A DNA stretch of 64,000 nt from Saccharicrinis sp963665705 (GTDB taxonomy: Bacteria; Bacteroidota; Bacteroidia; Bacteroidales; Marinilabiliaceae), in contig OY762448.1 of the NCBI GenBank assembly GCA_963665705.1, positions 1,302,001-1,366,000 of the forward strand, in the 5' to 3' direction. Positions 7,646-16,461 of the stretch are shown here, one piece after another; the first letter of the stretch is position 1; each line of letters begins with the position of its first letter. A program made the translations under genes and the position numbers. The notes under the pieces are model-generated. The model was not told where the DNA came from, searched no databases, and saw only the letters and a program-made list of their open reading frames with translations.

Positions 7646-8044
7646 ATGAGCGATTTTAAACAAATATTTCCATTAGGACAGAAAAATGATGCCTACGCAG
7701 AATACTTTACAGGACAGAGTTATCTTGCATTATTAACGTTAGAAGGTGTACCAACTTTTAATGTGACTTTTGAACCGGGATGTCGTAATAACTGGCATAT
7801 TCACGAAGGTGGTGGCCAAATTTTATTATGTACTGCAGGTACTGGTTGGTATCAGGAAGAAGGAAAATCAGCTCAATTATTAAATCCTGGAGATGTTGTA
7901 AATATTCCAGCAGGAGTAAATCACTGGCACGGAGCAACTAAAGATAGTTGGTTTGCTCACGTAGCAATGTCTGTACCTGTTGAAGGTTCTGCAACAGTGT
8001 GGCATGGTCCTGTTACTGATGAAGAATACAATATGTTAGGGTGA
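7646..8044 (+). CDS. Cupin-domain protein, cytosolic
   Basis: A 132-residue single-domain cupin preceded by a strong ribosome site (AGGAGAA). Motif 1 is NNWHIHEGGGQ with His51 and His53, and motif 2 is GDVVNIPAGVNHWHGA with His93, the expected metal ligands. It lacks a signal peptide and is the cytosolic partner of the lipoprotein cupin at 3132. It ends WHGPVTDEEYNML, similar to the WGDKVTDMQYS end of that paralogue. In many bacteria such cupins sit with CMD proteins, as here; function is unknown. Confidence 0.87.
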   Translation: MSDFKQIFPLGQKNDAYAEYFTGQSYLALLTLEGVPTFNVTFEPGCRNNWHIHEGGGQILLCTAGTGWYQEEGKSAQLLNPGDVVNIPAGVNHWHGATKDSWFAHVAMSVPVEGSATVWHGPVTDEEYNMLG

Positions 8045-8223
8045 TAGATTAATATGTTAAAAGGAACAGGGAACATGAAGAATGAAATTTACAGCATGGT
8101 GATTTTACCACAGAGGTCCGGAGGACAAGAAGTTTTCTGTTTTCAAAGCGTTTAAAATTGTATTACACGTGAACTCATGCGGTAGTGGACTAATATAATA
8201 AGATTGGTAAGATAGCTGTATAT

Positions 8224-8320
8224 CAAGGCCAGAGGCTTGTCTTCTTTGTAGCCGGGGGTGTTAGCCCCCGGAATTAATCGGTTAGTAAATCAAAGGGGCG
8301 TAACCTTGGGTAATATCATC
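8224..8320. repeat. REP-like hairpins in the 8045-8357 gap
   Basis: The 313-bp gap before the hydrolase holds no gene. It contains short hairpins of the kind scattered through Bacteroidota genomes: CAAGGCC-AGA-GGCTTG (8224-8239, one bulged base), CCGGGGG-TGTTAG-CCCCCGG (8252-8271, perfect 7-bp stem) and a weaker AAAGGGGCGTAACCTT-like arm near 8293. The upstream half (8045-8220) shows nothing recognisable. Confidence 0.6.
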
Positions 8321-8357
8321 CTTTGTTTTAATAGGTTTTACAAATAACAAAATAACA

Positions 8358-9416
8358 ATGAGAAAAATATTAATGGTGGGGGTGATGTCAATATTGATAT
8401 TGACGCAAGCATGTACAGAAATAAAAAATAAAGAAAACAAGATGAAAAATACTGAAACAGAAGAACATTATACTTTTGAATTGAGTGATAAAGTGACTCG
8501 AGAAAAAGTATCTTTCAAAAACCGTTATGGTATAACGTTAGTTGGTGATTTATATTTACCAAAAGACAGAGGTACAGAGCCTCTTCCTGCACTTGCAGTA
8601 AGTGGACCTTACGGAGCTGTTAAAGAGCAATCTTCAGGTTTATATGCCAATGAATTTGCTCAAAGAGGATTTGCTGTCGTAGCATTTGATCCTTCATATA
8701 CAGGCGAGAGTGGTGGCGAACCACGTAACGTAGCTTCTCCTGATATCAATACAGAAGATTTTAGTGCTGCAATTGATTTTCTTGGTGTACAATTATTTGT
8801 AAACAGAGAAAGAGTTGGTATTATGGGTATCTGTGGATTTGGTGGTATGGGACTAAATGCAACAGCTGCTGATAAACGTGTTAAAGCTATTGCTGTGGCA
8901 AGTATGTACGATATGTCACGTGTTACTGCCAGAGGTTATTTTGATAGCATGACTCCGGAACAACGTTCACAAATGTTAGAGCAATTAGGTCAACAGCGTT
9001 GGAAAGATGCAGAAGCAGGAAGCCCTGCATATGGAACCCAAGGATTACCTGAGCCAGAACAATTAACTGGTGACGAACCTGAATTTGTTAGAGGGTATGT
9101 AAACTATTATAAAACAGAAAGAGGTTTTCACCCACGTTCTATCAACTCAAATGGTTCATGGACTGCAACTAACGCATTATCATTCATGAATATGCCATTA
9201 TTAACGTATATCAATGAAATTTCTCCACGTCCTATTTTAATTATTGCTGGTGAAAATGCGCACTCACGTTACTTTAGTGAGGATGCGTATAAAGCTGCAA
9301 ACGAGCCTAAGGAATTAATGATTATTCCAGGTGCTGTTCATACGGATTTATACGACAAAAAAGATGTTATTCCGTTCGATAAATTGGAGTCATTCTTTAA
9401 AGAGAATTTAAAATAA
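8358..9416 (+). CDS. Alpha/beta hydrolase lipoprotein with cysteine nucleophile
   Basis: A 352-residue protein with a lipoprotein signal ending LTQAC (Cys19), then a dienelactone-hydrolase/peptidase-S9-like alpha/beta hydrolase. The nucleophile elbow reads GICGFGG, so the nucleophile is Cys159 instead of the usual serine, as in dienelactone hydrolases. The oxyanion-side VSGPYGAVKEQ, the acid in LIIAGENAHSRYFSED and the His in PGAVHTDLYD complete the expected triad. It should be tethered outside the cytoplasmic membrane. It follows the CMD/cupin genes on the same strand but beyond a repeat-rich gap, so joint transcription is unclear. Substrate unknown. Confidence 0.82.
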   Translation: MRKILMVGVMSILILTQACTEIKNKENKMKNTETEEHYTFELSDKVTREKVSFKNRYGITLVGDLYLPKDRGTEPLPALAVSGPYGAVKEQSSGLYANEFAQRGFAVVAFDPSYTGESGGEPRNVASPDINTEDFSAAIDFLGVQLFVNRERVGIMGICGFGGMGLNATAADKRVKAIAVASMYDMSRVTARGYFDSMTPEQRSQMLEQLGQQRWKDAEAGSPAYGTQGLPEPEQLTGDEPEFVRGYVNYYKTERGFHPRSINSNGSWTATNALSFMNMPLLTYINEISPRPILIIAGENAHSRYFSEDAYKAANEPKELMIIPGAVHTDLYDKKDVIPFDKLESFFKENLK

Positions 9417-9426
9417 TATCAATAAA

Positions 9427-9463
9427 AGTGGTTGTTGCATATTCAGTGAGGATTCCAGCAACC
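9427..9463 (+). terminator. Possible terminator after the hydrolase
   Basis: AGTGGTTGTTGC and GCAACCACT can pair across a 19-nt loop, just after the hydrolase stop codon. The following ATTTAATTTG is only weakly T-rich, so termination efficiency is uncertain. Confidence 0.4.
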
Positions 9464-9689
9464 ACTATTTAATTTGTTTCCCTTGAGGAGATATAAATAA
9501 AATGGAAAATTATGGTGTAACAATCACCTTATCGCTTTTTATTTCCTTTTTTAAATGATTAATTCAACTTAATTTTAAATCTAAGAACTATTGACTAAAA
9601 TCTATTATGACTACAAAAAGCCGTAAACTGGTGCAAGATTGCATATTGTCCCCTTCTATCTTCAATAAATATATCACTTCTACGTTAGG

Positions 9690-9847
9690 CATATCGTCTC
9701 GATATGTCTTTTAATATTTGGCCTCTGGCCGTGTTTAGCATTAAATGATAGGCCAGAGGCCTGTTTTCAACATCGAAGCGAGACGCTTTGATGAACGAGT
9801 GTTGTATTTCCTTTCAGGATTGCTGATGCGAGCTTGTAGTTCGTATC
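9690..9847. repeat. Cluster of five AGA/TCT-triloop and related hairpins in the 9417-10077 gap
   Basis: This 661-bp gap holds no convincing gene. Within it lie CATATCG-TCT-CGATATG (9690-9706), GGCC-TCT-GGCC (9720-9730), AGGCC-AGA-GGCCT (9750-9762), CATCGAAGCG-AGA-CGCTTTGATG (9771-9793, 10-bp stem with one G-T pair) and GATGCGAGC-TTGTA-GTTCGTATC (9825-9847). The stems differ while the triloop stays AGA, or TCT in the other orientation, so structure rather than sequence is conserved. A short reading frame at 9502-9558 has a GAGGAG ribosome-like site but only 18 codons and is not called as a gene. Confidence 0.65.
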
Positions 9848-10077
9848 TTTAACTCTATAATAAATAATTTTAAACGGCTCGGTTATCTTATAATAAAATC
9901 TGTAGTATACAGGAGGAAATTTTATGAAACAGGTTTAAAAGTATAGCCCACGTGAGTGGATAAAAGAATAAATTGGAGGACTATAATGTAAAATGTATCC
10001 TGAATAGCTAATTGCATTTATATTATAGATACATAAACCGTAAATTTATAATTCAAAGTAATTAATAATTTAAATCT

Positions 10078-11889
10078 ATGATGACTACACAAAAGCAAAT
10101 GCTAATGTTTATTCTGGTTATATGCTTATCGTTAAGCTATTCCCAGGCTCAGGAAATATTTATTTCAAATACATCTAACCGAACATGTACCAGTTTAAAT
10201 GGAAAATGGCAATATGTTGTCGATGCCTATGAAACCGGAGGAATGGGAGGGATGCCCATTTTCAAAAACTTTGAACCAAAGGAAAAATCAGATCGCGTTG
10301 AATACGGATTCTCAGCAGGCAGAACTTTATGGGTTCCGGGAAGCTGGAATATTCAAAAGCCAGAGCTTAGCTACTTTGAAGGCTCTATCTGGTACAGAAA
10401 AACCTTCGATAAAAACGACATATCTGCTGATAAACGATATTTTGTTTATGTAGGAGCAGCAAATTATAAAACAACAGTATCTTTTAATGGCAAACTATTA
10501 GGTGAACACGAAGGTGGTTTTACCCCTTTTTCCTATGAAGTAACAGATTTAATCAAAGGAAAAGATAATTATCTGATTCTTGGAGTTAATAATTCAAGAG
10601 AGGCAGATTATATTCCATCTAAGGTTACAGACTGGTTTAATCATGGAGGTATAACACGGGATGTGAAAATCATTGAAGTATCAAAAACTTTCATTAATAA
10701 CTATTTTATAGCTCTTGATAAATCTACGCTAAACTTAAAAACCAAAACAATTAAAGGGAAGATTCAATTGGAAGGTTCTGAATTACCTGAGAAGGCAAAT
10801 GTGATCATTCCTGAATTAAAAATTAATAAAGAAGTTGTTATCAATAAAGAGGGAGATACTGAGTTTGCAATTGATATTAAAAAGTTGCAGTTGTGGTCAC
10901 CTGAAAATCCAAAATTGTATACTGTTACCGTAAAAGCTGGAGACGATGAAATTAGTGATGAAATAGGGTTTAGAACGATAGAAACAAAAGGTAAACAGAT
11001 TTTATTGAATGGAAAACCTGTCTTTTTAAAAGGAATTTGTTTACATGATGAGAATCCATTACGAAAAGATCGTGCTAACAATATTGAAGATGCCAAACTT
11101 GTACTTGGCTGGGCTCAGGAATTAGGATGTAATTTTCTTCGTTTGGCACACTACCCTCACCAGGAAAAAATTGTACGATTAGCTGATAAAATGGGAATAC
11201 TTTTATGGGAAGAGTTACCATTGTACTGGGGAATTCAATGGGGGAATCCAGAGGTGCTTAAAAAAGCTAAGGCACAGTATACTGAAATGATTAATCGTGA
11301 TTATAACAGAGCTAGTTCTATAATATGGTCGGTAGCTAATGAAACTGCACCAACTGAGGATAGAACAAAATTTTTGTCGGAATTAGCGGATTACATCAGA
11401 TCAATAGATGATACACGATTGATATCAGCTGCATGTAAAAAAGATCAGGAAGCTGATGGTCATCCAGACAGCGTATATACTTACAATGACCCATTAATGG
11501 AAAAACTGGATATTATCAGTTTTAATGAATATCTGGGTTGGTATGGTGGTTTTCCTGATGAATGTAGAAATAAATCGTTTAAAGCTGGCCTTGAAAAACC
11601 AATTGTTGTAACTGAATTTGGAGGGGGAGCTTTACAGGGATTTCATGGAGATAGTTTAACTCGTTGGAGTGAAGAATTTCAGGAGTATTTATACAAAGAG
11701 AGTATCGCTATGTTTGATAAAATTGATGGTCTTGCCGGTATGACACCCTGGATTCTGGTTGATTTTCAATCTCCTTTACGTCAATTACCTGAAATACAGG
11801 ATGGCTGGAACAGAAAAGGGTTGATATCAGAAAAAGGATATAAGAAAAAAGCATTTTATATATTACAAGAGTATTACAAAACAAAATAA
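10078..11889 (+). CDS. Glycoside hydrolase family 2 (beta-glucuronidase/galactosidase-like), exported
   Basis: A 603-residue GH2 enzyme with a Sec signal peptide (cut after SQA-Q). It comprises a sugar-binding jelly-roll domain (about residues 35-200), an Ig-like domain (210-300) and a TIM barrel. The acid/base is Glu422 in SIIWSVANE and the nucleophile Glu513 in VVTEFGGG. The NFLRLAHYPHQEKIV segment before them is typical of the family. At about 600 residues it matches beta-glucuronidase-size members rather than LacZ-size ones. It should act in the periplasm or at the surface on plant or algal polysaccharide fragments. It precedes a membrane AraC regulator and GH39/GH43 genes, suggesting a xylan-type substrate; exact specificity is not readable. 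Confidence 0.88.
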   Translation: MMTTQKQMLMFILVICLSLSYSQAQEIFISNTSNRTCTSLNGKWQYVVDAYETGGMGGMPIFKNFEPKEKSDRVEYGFSAGRTLWVPGSWNIQKPELSYFEGSIWYRKTFDKNDISADKRYFVYVGAANYKTTVSFNGKLLGEHEGGFTPFSYEVTDLIKGKDNYLILGVNNSREADYIPSKVTDWFNHGGITRDVKIIEVSKTFINNYFIALDKSTLNLKTKTIKGKIQLEGSELPEKANVIIPELKINKEVVINKEGDTEFAIDIKKLQLWSPENPKLYTVTVKAGDDEISDEIGFRTIETKGKQILLNGKPVFLKGICLHDENPLRKDRANNIEDAKLVLGWAQELGCNFLRLAHYPHQEKIVRLADKMGILLWEELPLYWGIQWGNPEVLKKAKAQYTEMINRDYNRASSIIWSVANETAPTEDRTKFLSELADYIRSIDDTRLISAACKKDQEADGHPDSVYTYNDPLMEKLDIISFNEYLGWYGGFPDECRNKSFKAGLEKPIVVTEFGGGALQGFHGDSLTRWSEEFQEYLYKESIAMFDKIDGLAGMTPWILVDFQSPLRQLPEIQDGWNRKGLISEKGYKKKAFYILQEYYKTK

Positions 11890-11913
11890 AGCGAGCTGTC
11901 GCTTATGACTTTT

Positions 11914-11943
11914 AAAGACTGTCCAACTGTGGATGGTCTTTTT
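11914..11943 (+). terminator. Intrinsic terminator after GH2
   Basis: AAAGAC and TCCA pair with TGGA and GTCTTT around an ACTG loop, followed by a run of T. It ends the GH2 transcript and lies upstream of the ATG at 11987, which argues against the longer in-frame start for the regulator. Confidence 0.8.
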
Positions 11944-11986
11944 TATTTTATCTATATTTACACAAATTAATCCCTATAGTATAGAA

Positions 11987-13105
11987 ATGACATATAATTT
12001 GGTTTTAAAGATTTGCAGTTCAAAATACTTTTTATGGCCATTTATTTTAGCATCTTTAATTGTTATTTCTGCTATAATATATTATTCAAACATTGAAGAT
12101 GAATTCATCTTCCCTAATTCCCAATCATACCAAATTCAAGGATATACTGATGTTTTAGACGGAGGGAATTCTGAAATACTTGAACAATCTGCTTCTGATT
12201 CAGCACTCATTTATAGATTTCAATTAAAGGAAGGATTTGTCAGTCCGTATGCCGGTATTAAATTTACTTCTTCATCAGAAAATTTGATCAATCTATCTCA
12301 ATACAATCAATTATGCCTGACTGTAAAGAGCGATAATCTAAAAAGAATAGGTGTTGCTATCTACTCACCATTAGATGAAGAAAAAAAGTTAGATGAAAGC
12401 GATGAGAGTCTGTTTCATTCTTATTTAAGTATAGGTAATCGAATGAATACATTTCAAATACCATTTAGTGAGCTAAAAAATCCCGAATGGTGGGCAGATA
12501 TGCATCAAATGACAAATACATCAGATGTTCCTCTTGATTTAAACCAGATCCTTCATGTAAATATCAGTACTGCTTATTCTCCTGATATATCAGAAAATAA
12601 ATTGTTAATAATACACTCCTTATATTTCTCCAGAGGTAATACGCCGTTATTCGCCATTTTAATCATTGGATACTTAGGCGTAGTATTGTTATTATTTTCC
12701 TCTATATATTGGTTGAAATATAGGAATAAAGACTCGTCTTCTTTAACTGTAATATATAAACCAGTAGAAATTAAAGATGAAGAAATGAGTTGGGATCAGA
12801 ATTGTATTGAATATATCAATCAGTATTTTTATTTAAGTGAATTAAATCTTGATTTGGTTGCTAAAGAAACTGGCGTACATCAACGTAAAATAACGAATCT
12901 GATCAGTAAAAAATTTAATTGCAATTTTAAAACTTATATAAATCGCATCAGGATACAAGAGGCGCAGCGATTGTTAACAAAATCAGACCTAAATATTGGT
13001 GAAATAGCCTATAAAGTAGGCTTTAATAGTCAAAGTCATTTTAATAGGGTATTCAAAGCAGAAGAGCAAATTAATCCTTCGGAATATCGTGATAATCAAT
13101 TATAA
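11987..13105 (+). CDS. Membrane-anchored AraC-family regulator
   Basis: A 372-residue protein with one membrane segment near the N-terminus (FLWPFILASLIVISAIIYYS) and a second near residue 225 (FAILIIGYLGVVLLLFSSIY). These flank a roughly 180-residue extracytoplasmic domain, predicted beta-rich, and are followed by a cytoplasmic AraC HTH pair (last 100 residues, with LDLVAKETGVHQRKITNLI and IGEIAYKVGFNSQSHFNRVF). This gives a one-protein signal path from periplasmic ligand to DNA, without kinase domains. The outer region resembles a carbohydrate-binding fold, but that is only an impression. The ATG at 11987 was chosen because the upstream extension lies in the preceding terminator. It probably controls the surrounding glycosidase genes. 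Confidence 0.85.
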   Translation: MTYNLVLKICSSKYFLWPFILASLIVISAIIYYSNIEDEFIFPNSQSYQIQGYTDVLDGGNSEILEQSASDSALIYRFQLKEGFVSPYAGIKFTSSSENLINLSQYNQLCLTVKSDNLKRIGVAIYSPLDEEKKLDESDESLFHSYLSIGNRMNTFQIPFSELKNPEWWADMHQMTNTSDVPLDLNQILHVNISTAYSPDISENKLLIIHSLYFSRGNTPLFAILIIGYLGVVLLLFSSIYWLKYRNKDSSSLTVIYKPVEIKDEEMSWDQNCIEYINQYFYLSELNLDLVAKETGVHQRKITNLISKKFNCNFKTYINRIRIQEAQRLLTKSDLNIGEIAYKVGFNSQSHFNRVFKAEEQINPSEYRDNQL

Positions 13106-13193
13106 CAGGTTTTGTAAAAAGAAATTCAATTTTTGTAAAAGACAGATTTAAGTAATAATTTATCATTGTAAGCTAAACTATAAATTGGTTATA

Positions 13194-14771
13194 ATGAAGA
13201 AATCTACATTTTATTTAATTCTTACTTTTTTATGCTTTTTTATTCATTTAGAAGCAAAATCAAAACAGGAACCCCGGATTATTTCAATTGATTACTCCGG
13301 TGTAAAGGGGCCAATGAATACCATGTTTAAAGAGTGTATTGGAGCCGGACGCGCCAATGAAGGTTTGCGAGCCGACTGGCAAAAGCAATTAAAAGAAGTA
13401 AAGCAGGATTGTGACTTTAAATATATTCGTATGCATGGTTTGCTGACTGATGATATGGCTATATATAAGGTGGACAGGAATGGTAAAGAAATATATAATT
13501 ATCAGTATGTAGATGCATTATATGATTATATACTGGAAATTGGGATGAAGCCTTTTGTGGAATTGGGTTTTATGCCATCAGCATTGGCTAGTGGTGAACA
13601 AACCATATTTTGGTGGCGAGGTAATGTTACCCCTCCTTATGATTACGAAAAGTGGGGCCATTTAATTAAGAATCTGGTGGCTCATTTTACAGATAGATAT
13701 GGAGAAGAAGAAGTTAAAACCTGGTATTTTGAGGTCTGGAATGAACCTAATCTGTCTCCCGGTTTTTGGACTGGTACGCAGGATGATTATTTTAAACTAT
13801 ATAAACATGCAGCATCAGCAGTCAAGAGTGTTAATCCGGATTATAAGGTTGGAGGACCAGCAACAGCAGGTGCTTCATGGGAACCTGAAATGATTGCTTT
13901 TTGTGATAAAAATAATGTACCTATAGACTTTATTAGCACGCATGCATATGGTGTAGATGCAGGCTTTTTAGATGAATTTGGAGGAACAGGGACACGTTTG
14001 AGTTCAAATGAATGGAGTGTAAGTGAGGATGTTTTACAATCACGTAAAGAAATAGAAGAATCGGCCAAGTCAAATCTTGAATTACATTATACAGAATGGA
14101 GTTCTTCGTATACTCCTGCAGATCCCATTCATGATAGTTACCATGAAGCGGCTTATATCTTAAATAAAATAAAGCAAGTAGGAAAAGCTGCTAATTCCAT
14201 GTCGTATTGGGTGTTTACTGATATTTTTGAGGAAGCAGGTCCTCGATTTACTCCTTTTCATGGAGGCTTTGGATTAATGAACACTCAGGGCATTAAAAAG
14301 CCTGCTTATCATGCGTATTCTTTAATGAATAAATTGGGCGAAACGGAATTGAAAAATTCGGATAAGAAATCATGGGCTTGTAAAAGTAAAGATGGAGATT
14401 TTCAATTGCTATTATGGGATTATACCTATACGCTTCCTGATGAATCTATTAACAATCAGGATTATTTTAATCAGGATTTACCGGCAAAAAATAAAGGTGT
14501 TGTTGAAATTAATGTTTCAAATTTCCCGGAAGGAAACTATCAATTAGAGATATACAAGGTAGGATATAAATCTAACGACCCTTATACTTTATATTATCAA
14601 TTAGGCAGCCCGGAACAACTTACGAAAAGACAAGTTGAGTTCTTAAAAAGTAGTAGTAATGGTACTCCTGAAGTGAAAGAGTTAATTAAAATAGACTCAG
14701 ATCATATTTTTAAGCACGAAATACCATTGTGTGAGAATGATGTAATTTTTATAAACCTAATTCAATTATAA
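13194..14771 (+). CDS. Glycoside hydrolase family 39 (beta-xylosidase-like), exported
   Basis: A 525-residue GH39 enzyme with a Sec signal peptide (MKKSTFYLILTFLCFFIHLEAK). The acid/base is Glu184 in FEVWNEPNL and the nucleophile Glu301 in LHYTEWSSSY. The N-terminal GAGRANEGLRADWQ and YIRMHGLL segments are characteristic of beta-xylosidases that release xylose from xylo-oligosaccharides. A C-terminal beta-sandwich begins near residue 390. The ATG at 13194 is preferred to the TTG three codons upstream. It is 8 bp from the GH43 gene, so the two form an operon downstream of the regulator. Confidence 0.9.
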   Translation: MKKSTFYLILTFLCFFIHLEAKSKQEPRIISIDYSGVKGPMNTMFKECIGAGRANEGLRADWQKQLKEVKQDCDFKYIRMHGLLTDDMAIYKVDRNGKEIYNYQYVDALYDYILEIGMKPFVELGFMPSALASGEQTIFWWRGNVTPPYDYEKWGHLIKNLVAHFTDRYGEEEVKTWYFEVWNEPNLSPGFWTGTQDDYFKLYKHAASAVKSVNPDYKVGGPATAGASWEPEMIAFCDKNNVPIDFISTHAYGVDAGFLDEFGGTGTRLSSNEWSVSEDVLQSRKEIEESAKSNLELHYTEWSSSYTPADPIHDSYHEAAYILNKIKQVGKAANSMSYWVFTDIFEEAGPRFTPFHGGFGLMNTQGIKKPAYHAYSLMNKLGETELKNSDKKSWACKSKDGDFQLLLWDYTYTLPDESINNQDYFNQDLPAKNKGVVEINVSNFPEGNYQLEIYKVGYKSNDPYTLYYQLGSPEQLTKRQVEFLKSSSNGTPEVKELIKIDSDHIFKHEIPLCENDVIFINLIQL

Positions 14772-14779
14772 ATCCATAA

Positions 14780-16285
14780 ATGATGAATCTTAAATATATT
14801 TTAATACTTCTACTTGTTGTTGTTTTTACTACTGCAAAAAGTCAAAATAATAGTTCTGATAATTTTACTAATCCATTATTTACCGGTGATTATCCGGATC
14901 CAAGTATTTTACGCGATGGAGATGATTACTATATGGTGCATTCGTCATTTCTTTATTATCCCGGACTTTTAATCTGGCATTCTACTGATTTAATGAATTG
15001 GGAACCTGTAACCAATACATTATTTAAAAATGTGGGATCAGTATGGGCACCTGATTTGGTAAAATACGGTGATAAATATTACATCTATTTTCCTGCAGAT
15101 AATACCAATTATGTAGTGTGGGCCGATCAAATATCAGGGCCATGGAGTGATCCGATACAGTTGGATATCACTATGATTGATCCCGGACATGTAGTTGATG
15201 ATAACGGAAATCGGTATTTGTATTTTAGTAGTGGTAGTTATGTGCCTCTTTCAAATGATGGCCTTTCCATTGCCGGAAAAGTTAAACATAGTTATGATGG
15301 ATGGGAAATTCCCCGTGATTGGTCTATTGAGTGTTTTTGCATGGAAGGACCTAAGTTATTTAAACGTGGAGATTATTATTACCTGACAGTTGCTGAAGGA
15401 GGAACTGCCGGTCCTGCTACCGGTCATATGGTTGTTTCGGCACGTTCAAAATCTCCGTTAGGACCATGGGAAAACTCACCTTATAATCCAATTTTAAGGG
15501 CTCAGTCTCCTCAGGACAAATGGTGGTCTGTTGGTCACGGAACCGTATTTGATGATAAAGATGGTAATTGGTTTTTACTTTTTCATGGCTATGAAAATGG
15601 ATTCTATAATATGGGACGTCAAACGATGCTAACTCCTGTAGAATGGACTAAAGATGGATGGTATAAGATACCCGAGAATATTGATATTGCTAAAAAAATA
15701 ACCTTACCCATTGAAAATACTGATAATAAAAACTTGTTTTCTTTAAATGATTCTTTTAGCGGAAAATCATTGAGTGAGTTTTGGAAATTCTTTGGCGGTT
15801 TTGATGCCGATAGGATAGAGCTTACAGGAAATAGTCTGGTTGTTGAAGGTAAAGGGAACTCAGTGGCCAATTGTTCTCCAATGTTATGTGTACCTCAGAA
15901 TCATTCCTATACGGCTGATGTAGAGCTTGAGATTGAAGGTGATGCTATTGGTGGATTGGTTTTGTTCTATAATGAAAAAGCATTTTCTGGAATTTTGGCG
16001 AATAAAGATAATGTACTAGCAAATTTAAGAGGATGGCAATTCCCTACAGAACCCAATGTTTTAAAAAGACATGTTTTTCTTCGCTTAAAAAATATGAATA
16101 ACAATGTGGATATGTTTTATAGTATGGATGGTGAAAAATGGATTAAAATTGAAAATTCATTTGAATCAACAGCTTATCATCATAATGTATTAAGCGGATT
16201 TATGAGCTTACGAATAGGTTTGTGTTCAATGGGCAATGGAAAGGTAATATTTAAAGATTTTAAGTATAAAGCAATAACAGAATGA
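14780..16285 (+). CDS. Glycoside hydrolase family 43 (xylosidase/arabinofuranosidase-like), exported
   Basis: A 501-residue enzyme with a Sec signal peptide, a five-bladed GH43 propeller (about residues 27-310) and a C-terminal concanavalin-like beta-sandwich (325-500). The three catalytic acids are visible: Asp40 in GDYPDPS, Asp134 in MIDPGH and Glu189 in CMEGPK. GH43 enzymes remove xylose or arabinose from xylan and arabinan; this architecture with the C-terminal lectin-like domain is common in beta-xylosidases. It is co-transcribed with GH39 (8-bp gap) and ends at the terminator at 16322. ATG at 14780 is used; the second ATG one codon later is equally possible. Confidence 0.9.
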   Translation: MMNLKYILILLLVVVFTTAKSQNNSSDNFTNPLFTGDYPDPSILRDGDDYYMVHSSFLYYPGLLIWHSTDLMNWEPVTNTLFKNVGSVWAPDLVKYGDKYYIYFPADNTNYVVWADQISGPWSDPIQLDITMIDPGHVVDDNGNRYLYFSSGSYVPLSNDGLSIAGKVKHSYDGWEIPRDWSIECFCMEGPKLFKRGDYYYLTVAEGGTAGPATGHMVVSARSKSPLGPWENSPYNPILRAQSPQDKWWSVGHGTVFDDKDGNWFLLFHGYENGFYNMGRQTMLTPVEWTKDGWYKIPENIDIAKKITLPIENTDNKNLFSLNDSFSGKSLSEFWKFFGGFDADRIELTGNSLVVEGKGNSVANCSPMLCVPQNHSYTADVELEIEGDAIGGLVLFYNEKAFSGILANKDNVLANLRGWQFPTEPNVLKRHVFLRLKNMNNNVDMFYSMDGEKWIKIENSFESTAYHHNVLSGFMSLRIGLCSMGNGKVIFKDFKYKAITE

Positions 16286-16321
16286 TTATATCAAGACTAT
16301 GCAGGACCTAAAAATAAAAAA

Positions 16322-16350
16322 GGAGAACAATAATTTGTTCTCCTTTTTTT
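16322..16350. terminator. Bidirectional terminator between GH43 and tRNA-Lys 1
   Basis: GGAGAACAA-TAAT-TTGTTCTCC is flanked by an A run on the left and seven T on the right, so it can end the GH43 transcript on the plus strand and tRNA-Lys 1 on the minus strand. A near-identical hairpin at 16542 follows tRNA-Lys 2. Confidence 0.88.
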
Positions 16351-16351
16351 G

Positions 16352-16424
16352 TGATTCAGCTGGGGTTCGAACCCAGGACCCCATCCTTAAAAGGGATGTG
16401 CTCTACCAGCTGAGCTACTGAATC
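16352..16424 (-). tRNA. tRNA-Lys (UUU), copy 1
   Basis: A 73-nt tRNA with a full cloverleaf: GATTCAG acceptor arm, GCTC D-stem, anticodon loop CTTTTAA (anticodon TTT, lysine), 5-nt variable loop, T-arm CTGGG-TTCGAAC-CCCAG and discriminator A. CCA is not encoded. The sequence is identical in all three copies. It has its own promoter at 16462-16492 and terminator at 16322. Confidence 0.96.
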
Positions 16425-16461
16425 TCCTTAAATGTGCATCACTATTTCGTTAATGCGGATG

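Noticed and set aside
9502..9558. Short reading frame with a GAGGAG site (18 codons)
   Set aside because: Too short, no recognisable sequence, and it lies in a repeat-rich gap; the ribosome-like site alone does not support a gene.
9909..9938. AGGAGG followed by a 4-codon frame, and a similar AGGAGG plus 2-codon frame near 42295
   Set aside because: They look like start-stop leaders, but no gene follows at a suitable distance and the resemblance may be chance.
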